A stretch of 64,000 bases of DNA from Neomegalonema sp. (lineage in GTDB: Bacteria; Pseudomonadota; Alphaproteobacteria; Rhodobacterales; Rhodobacteraceae), in assembly GCA_022760435.1 (NCBI GenBank), contig JALEFY010000012.1, positions 1 to 64,000 on the forward strand, read 5' to 3'. This document shows positions 50,571 through 58,994 of the stretch, piece after piece. The number at the start of each line of letters is the position of its first letter. Within the stretch, counting starts at the first letter, position 1. The position numbers were made by a program, and so were the translations under genes. Below the pieces are notes generated by a model. The model was not told the origin of the DNA. It did no database searches and saw only the letters and a program-made list of their open reading frames with translations.

Positions 50571-51058
50571 TGCTCGCGTCCCTTTGCGGTTGATTTGGCC
50601 GCGCTTGGGTCGATCGGCAGCGCGGTGGTGGCCTTGATCTCCTCCATCGAGAGCAGGGAGGTGACGTTATAGATACTCACATGCGCGATCAGGCGTTGGT
50701 AGAACCGATCATATTCGGCCGGCGAGGCGACGCGGACCTTCAGGATATAGTCGATCTCGCCCGCCAGCCGATGCGCCTCGAGGATCTCGGGCTGTCCCTG
50801 AACCGCGCTCAGGAACTGCTCGAGCCAGTCGGCATCATGGCGGTTGGTGCGCACCAGCACATAAAAGAGGGTGGGAAAGCCTGCCTCGGTCGGGTCGAGC
50901 AAGGTGACCTGCGCCTTGATGATCCCGGCCTCGCGCATGCGCTTGATCCGGTTCCAGACCGGGGTCTTGGACGAGCCGACGCGGCGGGCAAGCTCGTCGA
51001 GCGGCTGAGTCGCATCGATCTGCAATTCGGCGAGGATCTTCTTGTCGAGTGCATCCAT
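50567..51058 (-). CDS. Lrp/AsnC-family regulator
   Basis: The 163-residue product has the Lrp winged helix (LDKKILAELQIDATQPLDELARRVGSSKTPVWNRIKRMREAGII) and the RAM/AsnC ligand domain (GEIDYILKVRVASPAEYDRFYQRLIAHVSIYNVTSLLSMEEIKATTALPI). It is divergent from the sulfite-reduction operon across a 187-base region, and this arrangement is typical in Rhodobacterales, so it probably responds to a sulfur amino acid or related signal and controls that operon. Confidence 0.9.
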   Translation of the reverse strand: MDALDKKILAELQIDATQPLDELARRVGSSKTPVWNRIKRMREAGIIKAQVTLLDPTEAGFPTLFYVLVRTNRHDADWLEQFLSAVQGQPEILEAHRLAGEIDYILKVRVASPAEYDRFYQRLIAHVSIYNVTSLLSMEEIKATTALPIDPSAAKSTAKGREQ

Positions 51059-51245
51059 GATGGGTTGTTCCACGGTAAAGGCGCGCAATGGGACGGCGTT
51101 CCGCAAGGCCAGATCCGGCAGGCATGGCGTTCTTATCTGCCCGATGCAAGCGGCGCGGTGCTGGAATTTCGTCCCGCATACCCCCCATATCGCCGGATGA
51201 CGGTGGCTGCAATGCTGCACTGCCGCAACCTGACGGAGACGGGCC

Positions 51246-52121
51246 ATGCGCCATCACGACCTGAGCATTGACCGCAGCGGTGAGGCGATCAGCCCAAATG
51301 CCATCAGCCCGTCCGCCCAGAGTCCACGCGCCTGCGTCTGGTTCGTCGGTGGCGGCCCGGGCGCGGCGGAGCTGCTCACGCTCAAGGCGGCGCGGCTGCT
51401 CGAGCGTGCGGATGTGGTGATCTTCGACCGGCTGATCTCGGACGAAGTGCTGGCGCTCATCAAGCCCGCGGCGCGCAGGCTCGATGTTGGCAAGACCGCT
51501 TATGGCCCAAGCTGGAGCCAGCAGGCGATCAACGAATTGATGGTGCGCGAGGCGCGGCCCGGGCTGACGGTGGTGCGGCTCAAATCCGGTGATCCGGCGG
51601 TGTTCGGGCGGCTCGATGAGGAGATGGACGCGCTCGATGCGGCCGGGATCAGCTTCGAGATCGTCCCCGGGATCACCTCGGCGTCGGCCTCGGCGTCGGC
51701 GCTCAAAGCCTCGATGACCCGGCGCGGGCGCAATACCGAGCTGCGCCTGATCACCGGCCATGATGCGAAGGGCTTTGCCGAGCAGGACTGGCGGGCGCTG
51801 GCCCGGCCCGGTGCGGTCGCGGCGATCTATATGGGCGTGCGCGGTGCGGGCTTCCTGCGCGAGCGACTGCTGGCGCATGGAGCCGCCGCGCACACGCCGG
51901 TCGCGGTGATCGAGAATGCCTCGCGCCCCGAGCAAAAACGGATCGCTGCCAGCCTCGCCGATCTGCCCGAGCGGCTGGAGGCGGCCGGGATCACCGGCCC
52001 GGCGATCCTGTTTCTCGGCCTCTGCCCGCGCGACGCGCGTGCGGCGGCACTCGATACGCGGGAGCTTCCCGCCCCTCAGGAACACAGCGTCTGGCTGGCG
52101 CTGCAAGCAGGAGCCGCATGA
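51246..52121 (+). CDS. cobA: Uroporphyrinogen-III C-methyltransferase (SUMT)
   Basis: The 291-residue product has VWFVGGGPGAAELLTLKAARLLERADVVIFDRLIS, RLKSGDPAVFGRLDEEMDAL, VPGITSASASASAL and TRRGRNTELRLITGHD: the SUMT signature. It makes precorrin-2, the route to the siroheme of CysI. It has a 30-residue N-terminal extension and lacks the CysG dehydrogenase/ferrochelatase half, so precorrin-2 oxidation and iron insertion must be encoded elsewhere. First gene of the sulfur operon; the next gene overlaps its stop. Confidence 0.93.
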   Translation: MRHHDLSIDRSGEAISPNAISPSAQSPRACVWFVGGGPGAAELLTLKAARLLERADVVIFDRLISDEVLALIKPAARRLDVGKTAYGPSWSQQAINELMVREARPGLTVVRLKSGDPAVFGRLDEEMDALDAAGISFEIVPGITSASASASALKASMTRRGRNTELRLITGHDAKGFAEQDWRALARPGAVAAIYMGVRGAGFLRERLLAHGAAAHTPVAVIENASRPEQKRIAASLADLPERLEAAGITGPAILFLGLCPRDARAAALDTRELPAPQEHSVWLALQAGAA

Positions 52122-52411
52122 TGGCCAAGCCCTATTTGCCCAAAGTCGTGACCGCCAATGACCTGCTGCGCGGCGACGTGATCTGGCTCGATGCGCAGGG
52201 CGGCTGGGTCCGCAGCCTGGCCGAGGCGGCGGTCTTTGACACCCCGCAAACCGCCGAAGCGGCGCTCAAGAGTGCTGCGGCGCAAGTGGACAAGGTCGTC
52301 GGCGCCTATCTCGCCGATATCCGTCTGGTCGGCGGCGAGCCCGAGCCCGTGCATTTTCGCGAGGAAATGCGGGTGCGCGGCGCCTTCGCCAATCTCGATC
52401 TGACACCGTAG
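52118..52411 (+). CDS. DUF2849 protein of the sulfite-reduction operon
   Basis: The 97-residue product (PYLPKVVTANDLLRGDVIWLDAQGGWVRSLAEAAVFD...VDKVVGAYLADIRLVGGEPEPVHFREEMRVRG) matches DUF2849, a small family found between SUMT and sulfite reductase genes in alphaproteobacteria. ATG overlaps the cobA stop (ATGA); ATG 52121 is an equal alternative. No catalytic motif is seen. A helper role for CysI or siroheme delivery is inferred only from its position. Confidence 0.88.
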   Translation: MMAKPYLPKVVTANDLLRGDVIWLDAQGGWVRSLAEAAVFDTPQTAEAALKSAAAQVDKVVGAYLADIRLVGGEPEPVHFREEMRVRGAFANLDLTP

Positions 52412-52429
52412 CCGAAGGGAGCGCCTTGC

Positions 52430-54115
52430 ATGTATCGCTATGATGAATTCGACGACGCCTTCGTGCGCACCCGTGTGGCGCAGTTCCGTGGCCAGGTCGA
52501 GCGGCGCCTCTCCGGTGCGCTGACCGAGGATGAGTTCAAGCCGCTGCGCCTGCAAAACGGGCTCTATCTGCAATTGCACGCCTATATGCTGCGGGTCGCG
52601 ATCCCCTATGGCACGCTGAGCAGCACCCAGATGCAGCAACTGGCGATGATCGCCGAGCGCTGGGATCGCGGCTTTGGCCATTTCACCACCCGCCAGAACA
52701 TCCAGTTCAACTGGCCCAAGCTGCAAGACGTGCCCGAGATCCTCGAGGCGCTGGCCGATGTGCAGATGCACGCGATCCAGACCTCCGGCAACTGCATTCG
52801 CAACGTGACGGCGGACCATTTCGCCGGTGCCGCGGCCGATGAGATCGAGGATCCGCGCCCGACCGCCGAGCTCATCCGGCAATGGTCGAGCGATCATCCC
52901 GAGTTCGCCTTCCTGCCGCGCAAGTTCAAGATCGCGGTGACCGGCTCGCCCAATGACCGCGCGGTGACCAAGGCGCATGACATCGGTCTGCGCATGGTCC
53001 GGGATGCGAATGGCGCGCCGGGGTATGAGGTGATCGTGGGCGGCGGGCTCGGCCGCACCCCGATGATCGGCAAGGTGATCCGCGGCTTCTTGCCCAAGAG
53101 CGATCTGCTGCCCTATCTCGAGGCGATCGTGCGGGTCTACAACCTCTATGGTCGGCGCGATAACAAGTACAAGGCGCGGATCAAGATCCTCGTGCATGAG
53201 GAGGGGCTGGAGAAGATCCGGGCTCAGGTCGAGGCGGAGTTCGAGCAGCAAATGGCGCTGAGCGGCGGTCCGCTGGTCGCACCCGATCCGGCGCAGGTGG
53301 CGCGTATCGAGGCCTATTTCGCCGCTCCCGAGTTGCCAGAGCGCCCGGCGCATTCGCAAAACCTGTCCGAGCTGCTCTCGCTGCGGCCCAATCTGGCGGC
53401 CTGGGTGCAGACCAACACCAGCGATCATCGCCAGCCGGGCTACCGGATCGTGACCGTGACGCTCAAATCCATCGGCGAAGTGCCGGGCGATGCCTCCGCG
53501 TCGCAGATGCGGGTGCTCGCCGATCTCGCCGCGCGCTACAGCCTTGATGAGCTGCGGATCTCGCATGAGCAGAATGTGATCTTGCCGCATGTGGCGCAGG
53601 ATGATCTGCCGGCGGTCTTCGATACGCTGCGCGCCGCCGGGCTGGCCGAGGCGAATGCCGGGCTGATCTCGGACATCATCGCCTGCCCGGGGATGGATTA
53701 CTGCGCGCTCGCCACCGCCCGCTCGATCCCGATCGCGCAGGACATCGCCAAGCGCTTTGCCGAGCCCGCCCGCGCGCGTGAGATTGGCAAGATGCAGGTG
53801 AAGATCTCTGGCTGCATCAATGCCTGCGGGCACCACCATGTCGGCCATGTCGGCATTCTGGGGCTCGATAAGGCGGGCAAGGAGAATTACCAGATCACCC
53901 TTGGCGGCGATGCGACCGAGACGCTGGCCGTTGGTGAGCGCGCCGGGCGCGGGCTCGATGCCGAGGAGGTCGGCCCGGCCATGGAGCGCTTGATGGATGC
54001 CTATCTGCGCCTGCGTCTGAGTGCCGACGAGACCTTCCTGCAAGCCTATCGCCGTCTGGGCGCCGCGCCGTTCAAGGGCGCGATCTACGAAGAGGAAAAC
54101 GCTGATGCCGCGTGA
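52430..54115 (+). CDS. cysI: Siroheme sulfite reductase (NirA/CysI type)
   Basis: The 561-residue enzyme has the siroheme/4Fe-4S cysteines in CPGMDYC and KISGCINACGHHHVGH, GHFTTRQNIQFNWPKL, QTSGNCIRNVT, and FKIAVTGSPNDRAV. It reduces sulfite to sulfide with six electrons. Size and duplicated half-domain layout fit the ferredoxin-dependent nitrite/sulfite reductase family; sulfite is favoured by the following APS reductase gene. The cysH start lies inside its 3' end, an 11-base overlap. Confidence 0.93.
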   Translation: MYRYDEFDDAFVRTRVAQFRGQVERRLSGALTEDEFKPLRLQNGLYLQLHAYMLRVAIPYGTLSSTQMQQLAMIAERWDRGFGHFTTRQNIQFNWPKLQDVPEILEALADVQMHAIQTSGNCIRNVTADHFAGAAADEIEDPRPTAELIRQWSSDHPEFAFLPRKFKIAVTGSPNDRAVTKAHDIGLRMVRDANGAPGYEVIVGGGLGRTPMIGKVIRGFLPKSDLLPYLEAIVRVYNLYGRRDNKYKARIKILVHEEGLEKIRAQVEAEFEQQMALSGGPLVAPDPAQVARIEAYFAAPELPERPAHSQNLSELLSLRPNLAAWVQTNTSDHRQPGYRIVTVTLKSIGEVPGDASASQMRVLADLAARYSLDELRISHEQNVILPHVAQDDLPAVFDTLRAAGLAEANAGLISDIIACPGMDYCALATARSIPIAQDIAKRFAEPARAREIGKMQVKISGCINACGHHHVGHVGILGLDKAGKENYQITLGGDATETLAVGERAGRGLDAEEVGPAMERLMDAYLRLRLSADETFLQAYRRLGAAPFKGAIYEEENADAA

Positions 54116-54860
54116 TTTTGTCTCCCGCATCGAGGCCGCCGAAAGCGCCGCCGCCGTGCTCAATGCCCGCTACGCTGGCAAGAGCGCGCAAGAGATCCTG
54201 CGCGCCGCGATCCTCAACGATCTGCCGGGGCGCATCGCGCTCGCCAGCTCGTTTGGCTCGGAATCGGTGGTGCTGCTGCACATGATCGCGCAAGTCGATC
54301 GCGATGTGCCGGTGCTGTTTGGCCAGACCCAGATGCTGTTTGCCGAGACCCTCGCCTATCAGCGCGAGATCGCCGAGCTTCTGGGCCTGCGCGATATCCG
54401 CGAAGTGCGCCCGGTCCCGGCGGTGCTGGCGGCGCAGGATCCGGATAACGGCCTGCATCAGCGCAATGCCGATGCCTGCTGCGCGCTGCGTAAGACTGCG
54501 CCGATGCAATCAGCCCTCGCCCCGTTCTCGGCCTGGATCACCGGCCGCAAGCGGCATCAGTCGGCGACGCGGGCGGATCTGAAGCTGGTCGAGGTCGATC
54601 AGGCCGGTCGGCTCAAGATCAACCCGCTGGCCGATTGGACGGCGCAGGAGCTCAATGCCTATCGCATCGCTCAGGGCCTGCCGGCGCATCCGCTGGTCGA
54701 GAAGGGCTTTGTCTCCATCGGCTGCGCGCCGTGCACGACGCCGGTCAAGCCGGGCGAGCACCCGCGCGCCGGGCGCTGGCGCGGTCAGGCCAAGGAAGAA
54801 TGCGGCATCCATGTCATTGATGGCAAAGTAGAAAAGTCACATCGCGGCCCGATGGATTGA
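54105..54860 (+). CDS. cysH: Adenylyl-sulfate (APS) reductase, 4Fe-4S type
   Basis: The 251-residue product has LASSFGSESVVLLHMIAQVDRDVPVLFGQTQMLFAETLAYQ, the double-Cys iron-sulfur motif ADACCALRK, the pair IGCAPCTTPV, and a C-terminal catalytic Cys in EECGIH. The four iron-sulfur cysteines identify the APS-using bacterial/plant class rather than the PAPS-using E. coli class, so no APS kinase step is required. The product sulfite feeds CysI encoded directly upstream. Confidence 0.94.
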   Translation: MPRDFVSRIEAAESAAAVLNARYAGKSAQEILRAAILNDLPGRIALASSFGSESVVLLHMIAQVDRDVPVLFGQTQMLFAETLAYQREIAELLGLRDIREVRPVPAVLAAQDPDNGLHQRNADACCALRKTAPMQSALAPFSAWITGRKRHQSATRADLKLVEVDQAGRLKINPLADWTAQELNAYRIAQGLPAHPLVEKGFVSIGCAPCTTPVKPGEHPRAGRWRGQAKEECGIHVIDGKVEKSHRGPMD

Positions 54861-54931
54861 GGCAGGCTAGCGCCACCAACACACGGCCTTCTTCGTCACG
54901 CACGTATCACCCCATCAGCGGGAGCCCGACC

Positions 54932-55345
54932 ATGCCCATCGTTTCCGAAAGCGGCTTCGCCCCCAGTGAGGAGCACCGCTATCTCTCTCCCGAGGACCTC
55001 TCGCGGACCAATGAGAGCTATCTCGCTGTTCATCTGTCCAATGACAGCGACCCTTCGGCGCTGGCGCCGGAGTTCGACCGCATCGCTCTGATCGCGATCG
55101 ATTTTCCCAGCTTTGCCGATGGGCGCGGCTTCAGCCTCGCCAAACGGCTGCGCGATCTGGGCTATGAGGGCCATTTGCGCGCCAAGGGCCCGCTGATCGT
55201 CGATCAGCTGGTGATGGCCCGCCGCGTCGGCTTTGACGATATCGAGATCAGCGCCGAGATGGCCGAGCGCCAGCCCGAAGCGCTCTGGACCAATGCCCTG
55301 CGCAACGCCTCCTATCGCGAGCGTCTGCGCCAGCGCGCCTGCTGA
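54932..55345 (+). CDS. DUF934 protein of the sulfur operon
   Basis: The 137-residue product matches DUF934: RIALIAIDFPSFADGRGFSLAKRLRDLGYEGHLRAKGPLIVDQLVMARRVGFDDIEI. It is regularly found after APS reductase in assimilatory sulfate operons of proteobacteria, so a role in that pathway is likely but unknown in detail. GGAG precedes the ATG by eight bases. The 71-base gap after cysH shows no terminator. Confidence 0.9.
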   Translation: MPIVSESGFAPSEEHRYLSPEDLSRTNESYLAVHLSNDSDPSALAPEFDRIALIAIDFPSFADGRGFSLAKRLRDLGYEGHLRAKGPLIVDQLVMARRVGFDDIEISAEMAERQPEALWTNALRNASYRERLRQRAC

Positions 55346-55363
55346 GCGGGACGCGGTGCCAGA

Positions 55364-56605
55364 TCAGGCGGTGAGTACGGGAATATCGGCGCCCACCAAG
55401 CGGCGATAGATCGGGATCGCCCGCTGGGCGTAGTGATCCCATTGCCGCTCCTGCTCGACAAAGCGGCGCGCATTGCTCAAGCGCCGCTCGCGCTCCGGCC
55501 CGATGCTCGAGGCTGCCTCCAGAGCGGCGGCGAAACTGTCTGGATTGGTCGGATCCGCCAGCCAGCCGGTCTCACCATCTGCGATTTGCTCGCGATGCCC
55601 GCCGATATCGGAAGCCACGACTGGGATGCGCAAGGCCATCGCTTCAAGCGGTTTGAGCGGGGTCACCAATTCGGTGAGGCGGATGCTCTTGCGCGGCAGG
55701 GCCTGCGCGTCCATCAGCGCATAGTAGCGGCGCACTTGCGCATGCGGCACGCGACCTGTGAAGACCACCGCATCCCCGTGAGCGGTGGCCATCTGTTTGA
55801 GCCGCGCCTCTTCCGGCCCGCCGCCGACCAGCAAAAGCTTGAAGCGCGGATCGCGGGCCCGCAGCGCTGGCAGAGCCTCGATCAGCAGATCGAGCCCCTC
55901 ATAGGCGTAGAACGAGCCCAGAAACCCGATGACGCGCGCGCCCTCCAGCCCCAATTCGCGGGCCAGCTCCGGGTCGCGATCCTCAAGAGTGAGGGCGGGG
56001 AAGCGTTCGATCTCGACCGCATTGGGCACCAGGGTGAATTTGTCCTTCGAAATCCCGCGCCCGATCAGATCATCGCGGATCCCGGCGCAGATCGGAAAGA
56101 CGGCATCGGCGCGCTCGGCGGCCCATTCCTCCATGCGCTGCGTGGCCCGATAGCGCAGCGAGCCTTCCGAGGTGCTGCCCAGATCCACCGCTGCATCTTC
56201 CCAGAAGGCGCGGATCTCATAGACCAGCGGCAACCGATTGCGCCGCCTTTGCCAGATCGCCGGGATGGCATTGAGCACCGGTGAATGAGCATGGATGAGA
56301 TCGGGCTTTTCCTGCGCCACAACCTCCGCCAGGCGGCGCGCCGTGGCGCGCATCTGTGCGATTTCCTTGAGCGGTTGGCGGGTCATCGCCGGGGCCGGGG
56401 TGCGATAGAAGCGATAGCCCTCCAGCTCCTCCATGGCCGCGGCATCGGCCTGCCCCTGACCCGGCAGCCCCTCGCCATGTTTGGGCGTGGTCATGCAGAC
56501 GCAGTCGATCCCGGCCTTGCTCAATGCGCGCAGCAGGCCGAGCGTGCGGAAGGTGTAGCCGCTATGCAGCGGGATCGAATGATCGAGAATGTGAAGAACG
56601 CGCAT
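55364..56605 (-). CDS. Glycosyltransferase, exosortase A-associated (GT4) type
   Basis: The 413-residue product starts MRVLHILDHSIPLHSGYTFRTLGLLRALSKAG, closely matching the glycosyltransferase family associated with exosortase A/PEP-CTERM polysaccharide loci. The GT4 donor-site block follows at the C-terminal half (GFLGSFYAYEGLDLLIEALP, KLLLVGGGPEEARLKQ, VTPLKPLEAMALRIPVVASDIGGHREQIADGETGWL). It probably transfers a sugar from a nucleotide donor onto an exopolysaccharide intermediate. No exosortase or other polysaccharide gene is adjacent. The start at 56605 is chosen from the family N-terminus; 56614 is possible. Confidence 0.88.
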   Translation of the reverse strand: MRVLHILDHSIPLHSGYTFRTLGLLRALSKAGIDCVCMTTPKHGEGLPGQGQADAAAMEELEGYRFYRTPAPAMTRQPLKEIAQMRATARRLAEVVAQEKPDLIHAHSPVLNAIPAIWQRRRNRLPLVYEIRAFWEDAAVDLGSTSEGSLRYRATQRMEEWAAERADAVFPICAGIRDDLIGRGISKDKFTLVPNAVEIERFPALTLEDRDPELARELGLEGARVIGFLGSFYAYEGLDLLIEALPALRARDPRFKLLLVGGGPEEARLKQMATAHGDAVVFTGRVPHAQVRRYYALMDAQALPRKSIRLTELVTPLKPLEAMALRIPVVASDIGGHREQIADGETGWLADPTNPDSFAAALEAASSIGPERERRLSNARRFVEQERQWDHYAQRAIPIYRRLVGADIPVLTA

Positions 56606-56663
56606 CGCTGCCATACCCCCGGAATAGTCACATGCAGGTGGTTTTTGCCCAAGTATCGACCCT

Positions 56664-57278
56664 TTAGCAATCCTGACCGCCAAAGAGCGCATTGAACCGA
56701 TCCAAGAATCGTGCCTTTGCGTCATTGGGTGGCAGGGGGATGATCGGCATTGTGTCATGCTCGATCCCCGGCGGCGGGTTAAAGATCTTGCGCGCCTCAT
56801 CCTCGGAGAAGCCGGCAAGGTTCACCGCCTCGAGATAGGCGGAGGCACGATCAGCGCGCTTCACCAGGCCCATGGTCGCTTTCGATGGCTCGACCGGCAG
56901 GCTGAAGCGCTGGAAGGTCGCGCGCAGCAACCGGCTCTCCAGCGCCTTGTAATCGCCGCCGACCACCGCCTTGAAGGGCGAGATCATGTCGCCGATCACA
57001 TATTCCGGCCCGTCATGCAGCAGCGCGATCATCCGCTCTTGCCGTGTGATCTTTGGCTTGAGCATGCAGCAGATATCGTCGACCAGAAGACTGTGCTCGG
57101 CCACCGAGAACGGCCATTCTCCGATGGTTTGCCCGTTCCAGCGCGCCACGCGCGACAGGCCATGGGCGATATCCTCGATCTCGATATCGAGCGGGAAGGG
57201 GTCGATGAGGTCGAGCACCCGGCCGCTGAGCATGCGCTGCCAGGCCCGTTTCGGTTGTGCGCGCGGGGGCTGTGTCAT
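56664..57278 (-). CDS. YfbR-like HD-domain hydrolase
   Basis: The 204-residue protein has the HD-superfamily metal residues: the first His in EWPFSVAEHSLLVDDIC, the HD pair in ERMIALLHDGPEYVIGDMISPFK, and a later Asp in LVKRADRASAYLEA. This order fits the YfbR/YqcE-like phosphohydrolases that act on deoxynucleoside monophosphates. It starts 145 bases from the divergent ahcY gene; the 58 bases after its stop lead to the glycosyltransferase gene. Substrate is inferred from family only. Confidence 0.85.
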   Translation of the reverse strand: MTQPPRAQPKRAWQRMLSGRVLDLIDPFPLDIEIEDIAHGLSRVARWNGQTIGEWPFSVAEHSLLVDDICCMLKPKITRQERMIALLHDGPEYVIGDMISPFKAVVGGDYKALESRLLRATFQRFSLPVEPSKATMGLVKRADRASAYLEAVNLAGFSEDEARKIFNPPPGIEHDTMPIIPLPPNDAKARFLDRFNALFGGQDC

Positions 57279-57423
57279 TCTTCGTTCTCTCCTTGTCCCG
57301 GCACCTCTAACCAATTTCCGGCACAGTGTCGAGCCCGCAGCCTTGTCGCAGCGCAATGGATTGTCGAGCCCGCTCGAGGCTGATATGCCCCTCGCGAAAG
57401 ATACCCAGATATTGGAGTGACAG

Positions 57424-58830
57424 ATGTCCCAGGTTGAGACTGCCGACTACGCGATCGCGGATATCGGCCTTGCCGATTTTGGTCGCAAGGAGATCACCAT
57501 CGCCGAAACCGAAATGCCGGGTCTGATGGCGTGCCGCGAGCAGTTCGGCAAAACCCAACCGCTCAAGGGCGCACGGATCACCGGCTCCTTGCACATGACG
57601 ATCCAGACCGCGGTGCTGATCGAGACTCTGACCGCGCTCGGGGCCGATGTCCGCTGGGCCTCGTGCAACATCTTCTCCACCCAGGATCACGCAGCGGCGG
57701 CGATCGCGGCATCCGGGGTGCCGGTCTATGCGATCAAGGGCGAGAGCCTCGAGGATTACTGGACCTATACCGACCAGATCTTCCAATGGCCCGATGGCGC
57801 GCCCTCGAACATGATCCTCGATGATGGCGGCGATGCCACCATGTATATCCTGCTCGGCGCACGGGCCGAAGCGGGTGAGGATGTGCTCTCGAACCCTGGC
57901 TCCGAGGAAGAAGAGATCCTGTTCGCGCAAATCAAGAAGCGCATGGCCCAGACCCCGGGCTTTTTCGCCAAGCAGCGCGATGCGATCATGGGTGTGACCG
58001 AGGAGACCACCACCGGCGTCAATCGCCTCTATCAGCTCAAGCGCGATGGCCTGCTGCCCTTCCCGGCGATCAACGTCAATGACAGCGTGACCAAGTCGAA
58101 ATTCGACAACCGTTACGGCTGTAAGGAAAGCCTCGTCGATGGTATCCGCCGCGCCACTGACACGATGATGGCCGGCAAGGTCGCCGTCGTCTGCGGTTAT
58201 GGCGATGTCGGCAAGGGCTCGGCGGCCTCGCTGCAAGGGGCAGGCGCTCGGGTGAAGGTGACCGAGATCGACCCGATCTGCGCCCTGCAAGCGGCGATGG
58301 ACGGGTTCGAGGTCGTGACGCTCGAAGAAGTTGCGCCGACCGCCGATGTCTTCATCACCACCACCGGCAACAAGGACGTGATCCGCATCGAGCACATGCG
58401 CGAGATGAAGGATATGGCGATCGTCGGCAATATCGGCCATTTCGACAATGAGATCCAGGTCGCGGCGCTCAAGAACCACAAATGGACGAATATCAAGCCG
58501 CAGGTCGACATGATCGAAATGCCTTCGGGCAATCGGATGATCCTGCTCTCCGAAGGGCGCCTGCTCAATCTCGGCAACGCGACCGGGCATCCCAGCTTTG
58601 TGATGTCGGCGAGCTTCACCAACCAGGTGCTGGCGCAGATCGAGCTCTATTCCAAGGGCGATCAGTACGAGAACGACGTCTACATCCTGCCCAAGCATCT
58701 CGATGAAGAAGTGGCGCGGATGCATCTGGCCAAGCTCAGCGCCAATCTGAGTGCGCTGAGCCAGGAGCAGGCGGACTATATCGGCGTGCCGGTCGAGGGG
58801 CCGTTCAAGCCGGAGCACTACCGCTACTAA
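57424..58830 (+). CDS. ahcY: Adenosylhomocysteinase
   Basis: This NAD-dependent enzyme hydrolyses S-adenosylhomocysteine to adenosine and homocysteine, recycling the product of all SAM-dependent methylations. The 468-residue sequence has the substrate site [46 protein letters not shown], the NAD fold [25 protein letters not shown] and the C-terminal KPEHYRY. GGAGTGACAG precedes the ATG. It has its own intrinsic terminator. No SAH riboswitch could be recognised in the 145-base upstream gap. Confidence 0.97.
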   Translation: MSQVETADYAIADIGLADFGRKEITIAETEMPGLMACREQFGKTQPLKGARITGSLHMTIQTAVLIETLTALGADVRWASCNIFSTQDHAAAAIAASGVPVYAIKGESLEDYWTYTDQIFQWPDGAPSNMILDDGGDATMYILLGARAEAGEDVLSNPGSEEEEILFAQIKKRMAQTPGFFAKQRDAIMGVTEETTTGVNRLYQLKRDGLLPFPAINVNDSVTKSKFDNRYGCKESLVDGIRRATDTMMAGKVAVVCGYGDVGKGSAASLQGAGARVKVTEIDPICALQAAMDGFEVVTLEEVAPTADVFITTTGNKDVIRIEHMREMKDMAIVGNIGHFDNEIQVAALKNHKWTNIKPQVDMIEMPSGNRMILLSEGRLLNLGNATGHPSFVMSASFTNQVLAQIELYSKGDQYENDVYILPKHLDEEVARMHLAKLSANLSALSQEQADYIGVPVEGPFKPEHYRY

Positions 58831-58860
58831 TCGCGGGTCTCCTATTTATAAAAGATGATG

Positions 58861-58887
58861 GGGTGTCTGTAATGGACACCCTTTTTT
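58861..58887 (+). terminator. Intrinsic terminator of ahcY
   Basis: GGGTGTC, a seven-base loop, GACACCC and a run of six T stand 30 bases after the ahcY stop. This is a textbook intrinsic terminator. Confidence 0.92.
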
Positions 58888-58994
58888 CATGTTGAAAATT
58901 GATGCTTTAACAGTTGGAAACCACGACTATTATCCAGATATTCTGATCGCCACGGCATCTTCTCCCTCAGGAAGAGGGAATTGGAGGTGTCATC

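Noticed and set aside
57301..57423. SAH riboswitch upstream of ahcY
   Set aside because: The core GCGCTGCGAC occurs only on the strand opposite to ahcY, without the flanking GAGG and pseudoknot partners; on the ahcY strand nothing fits the consensus.
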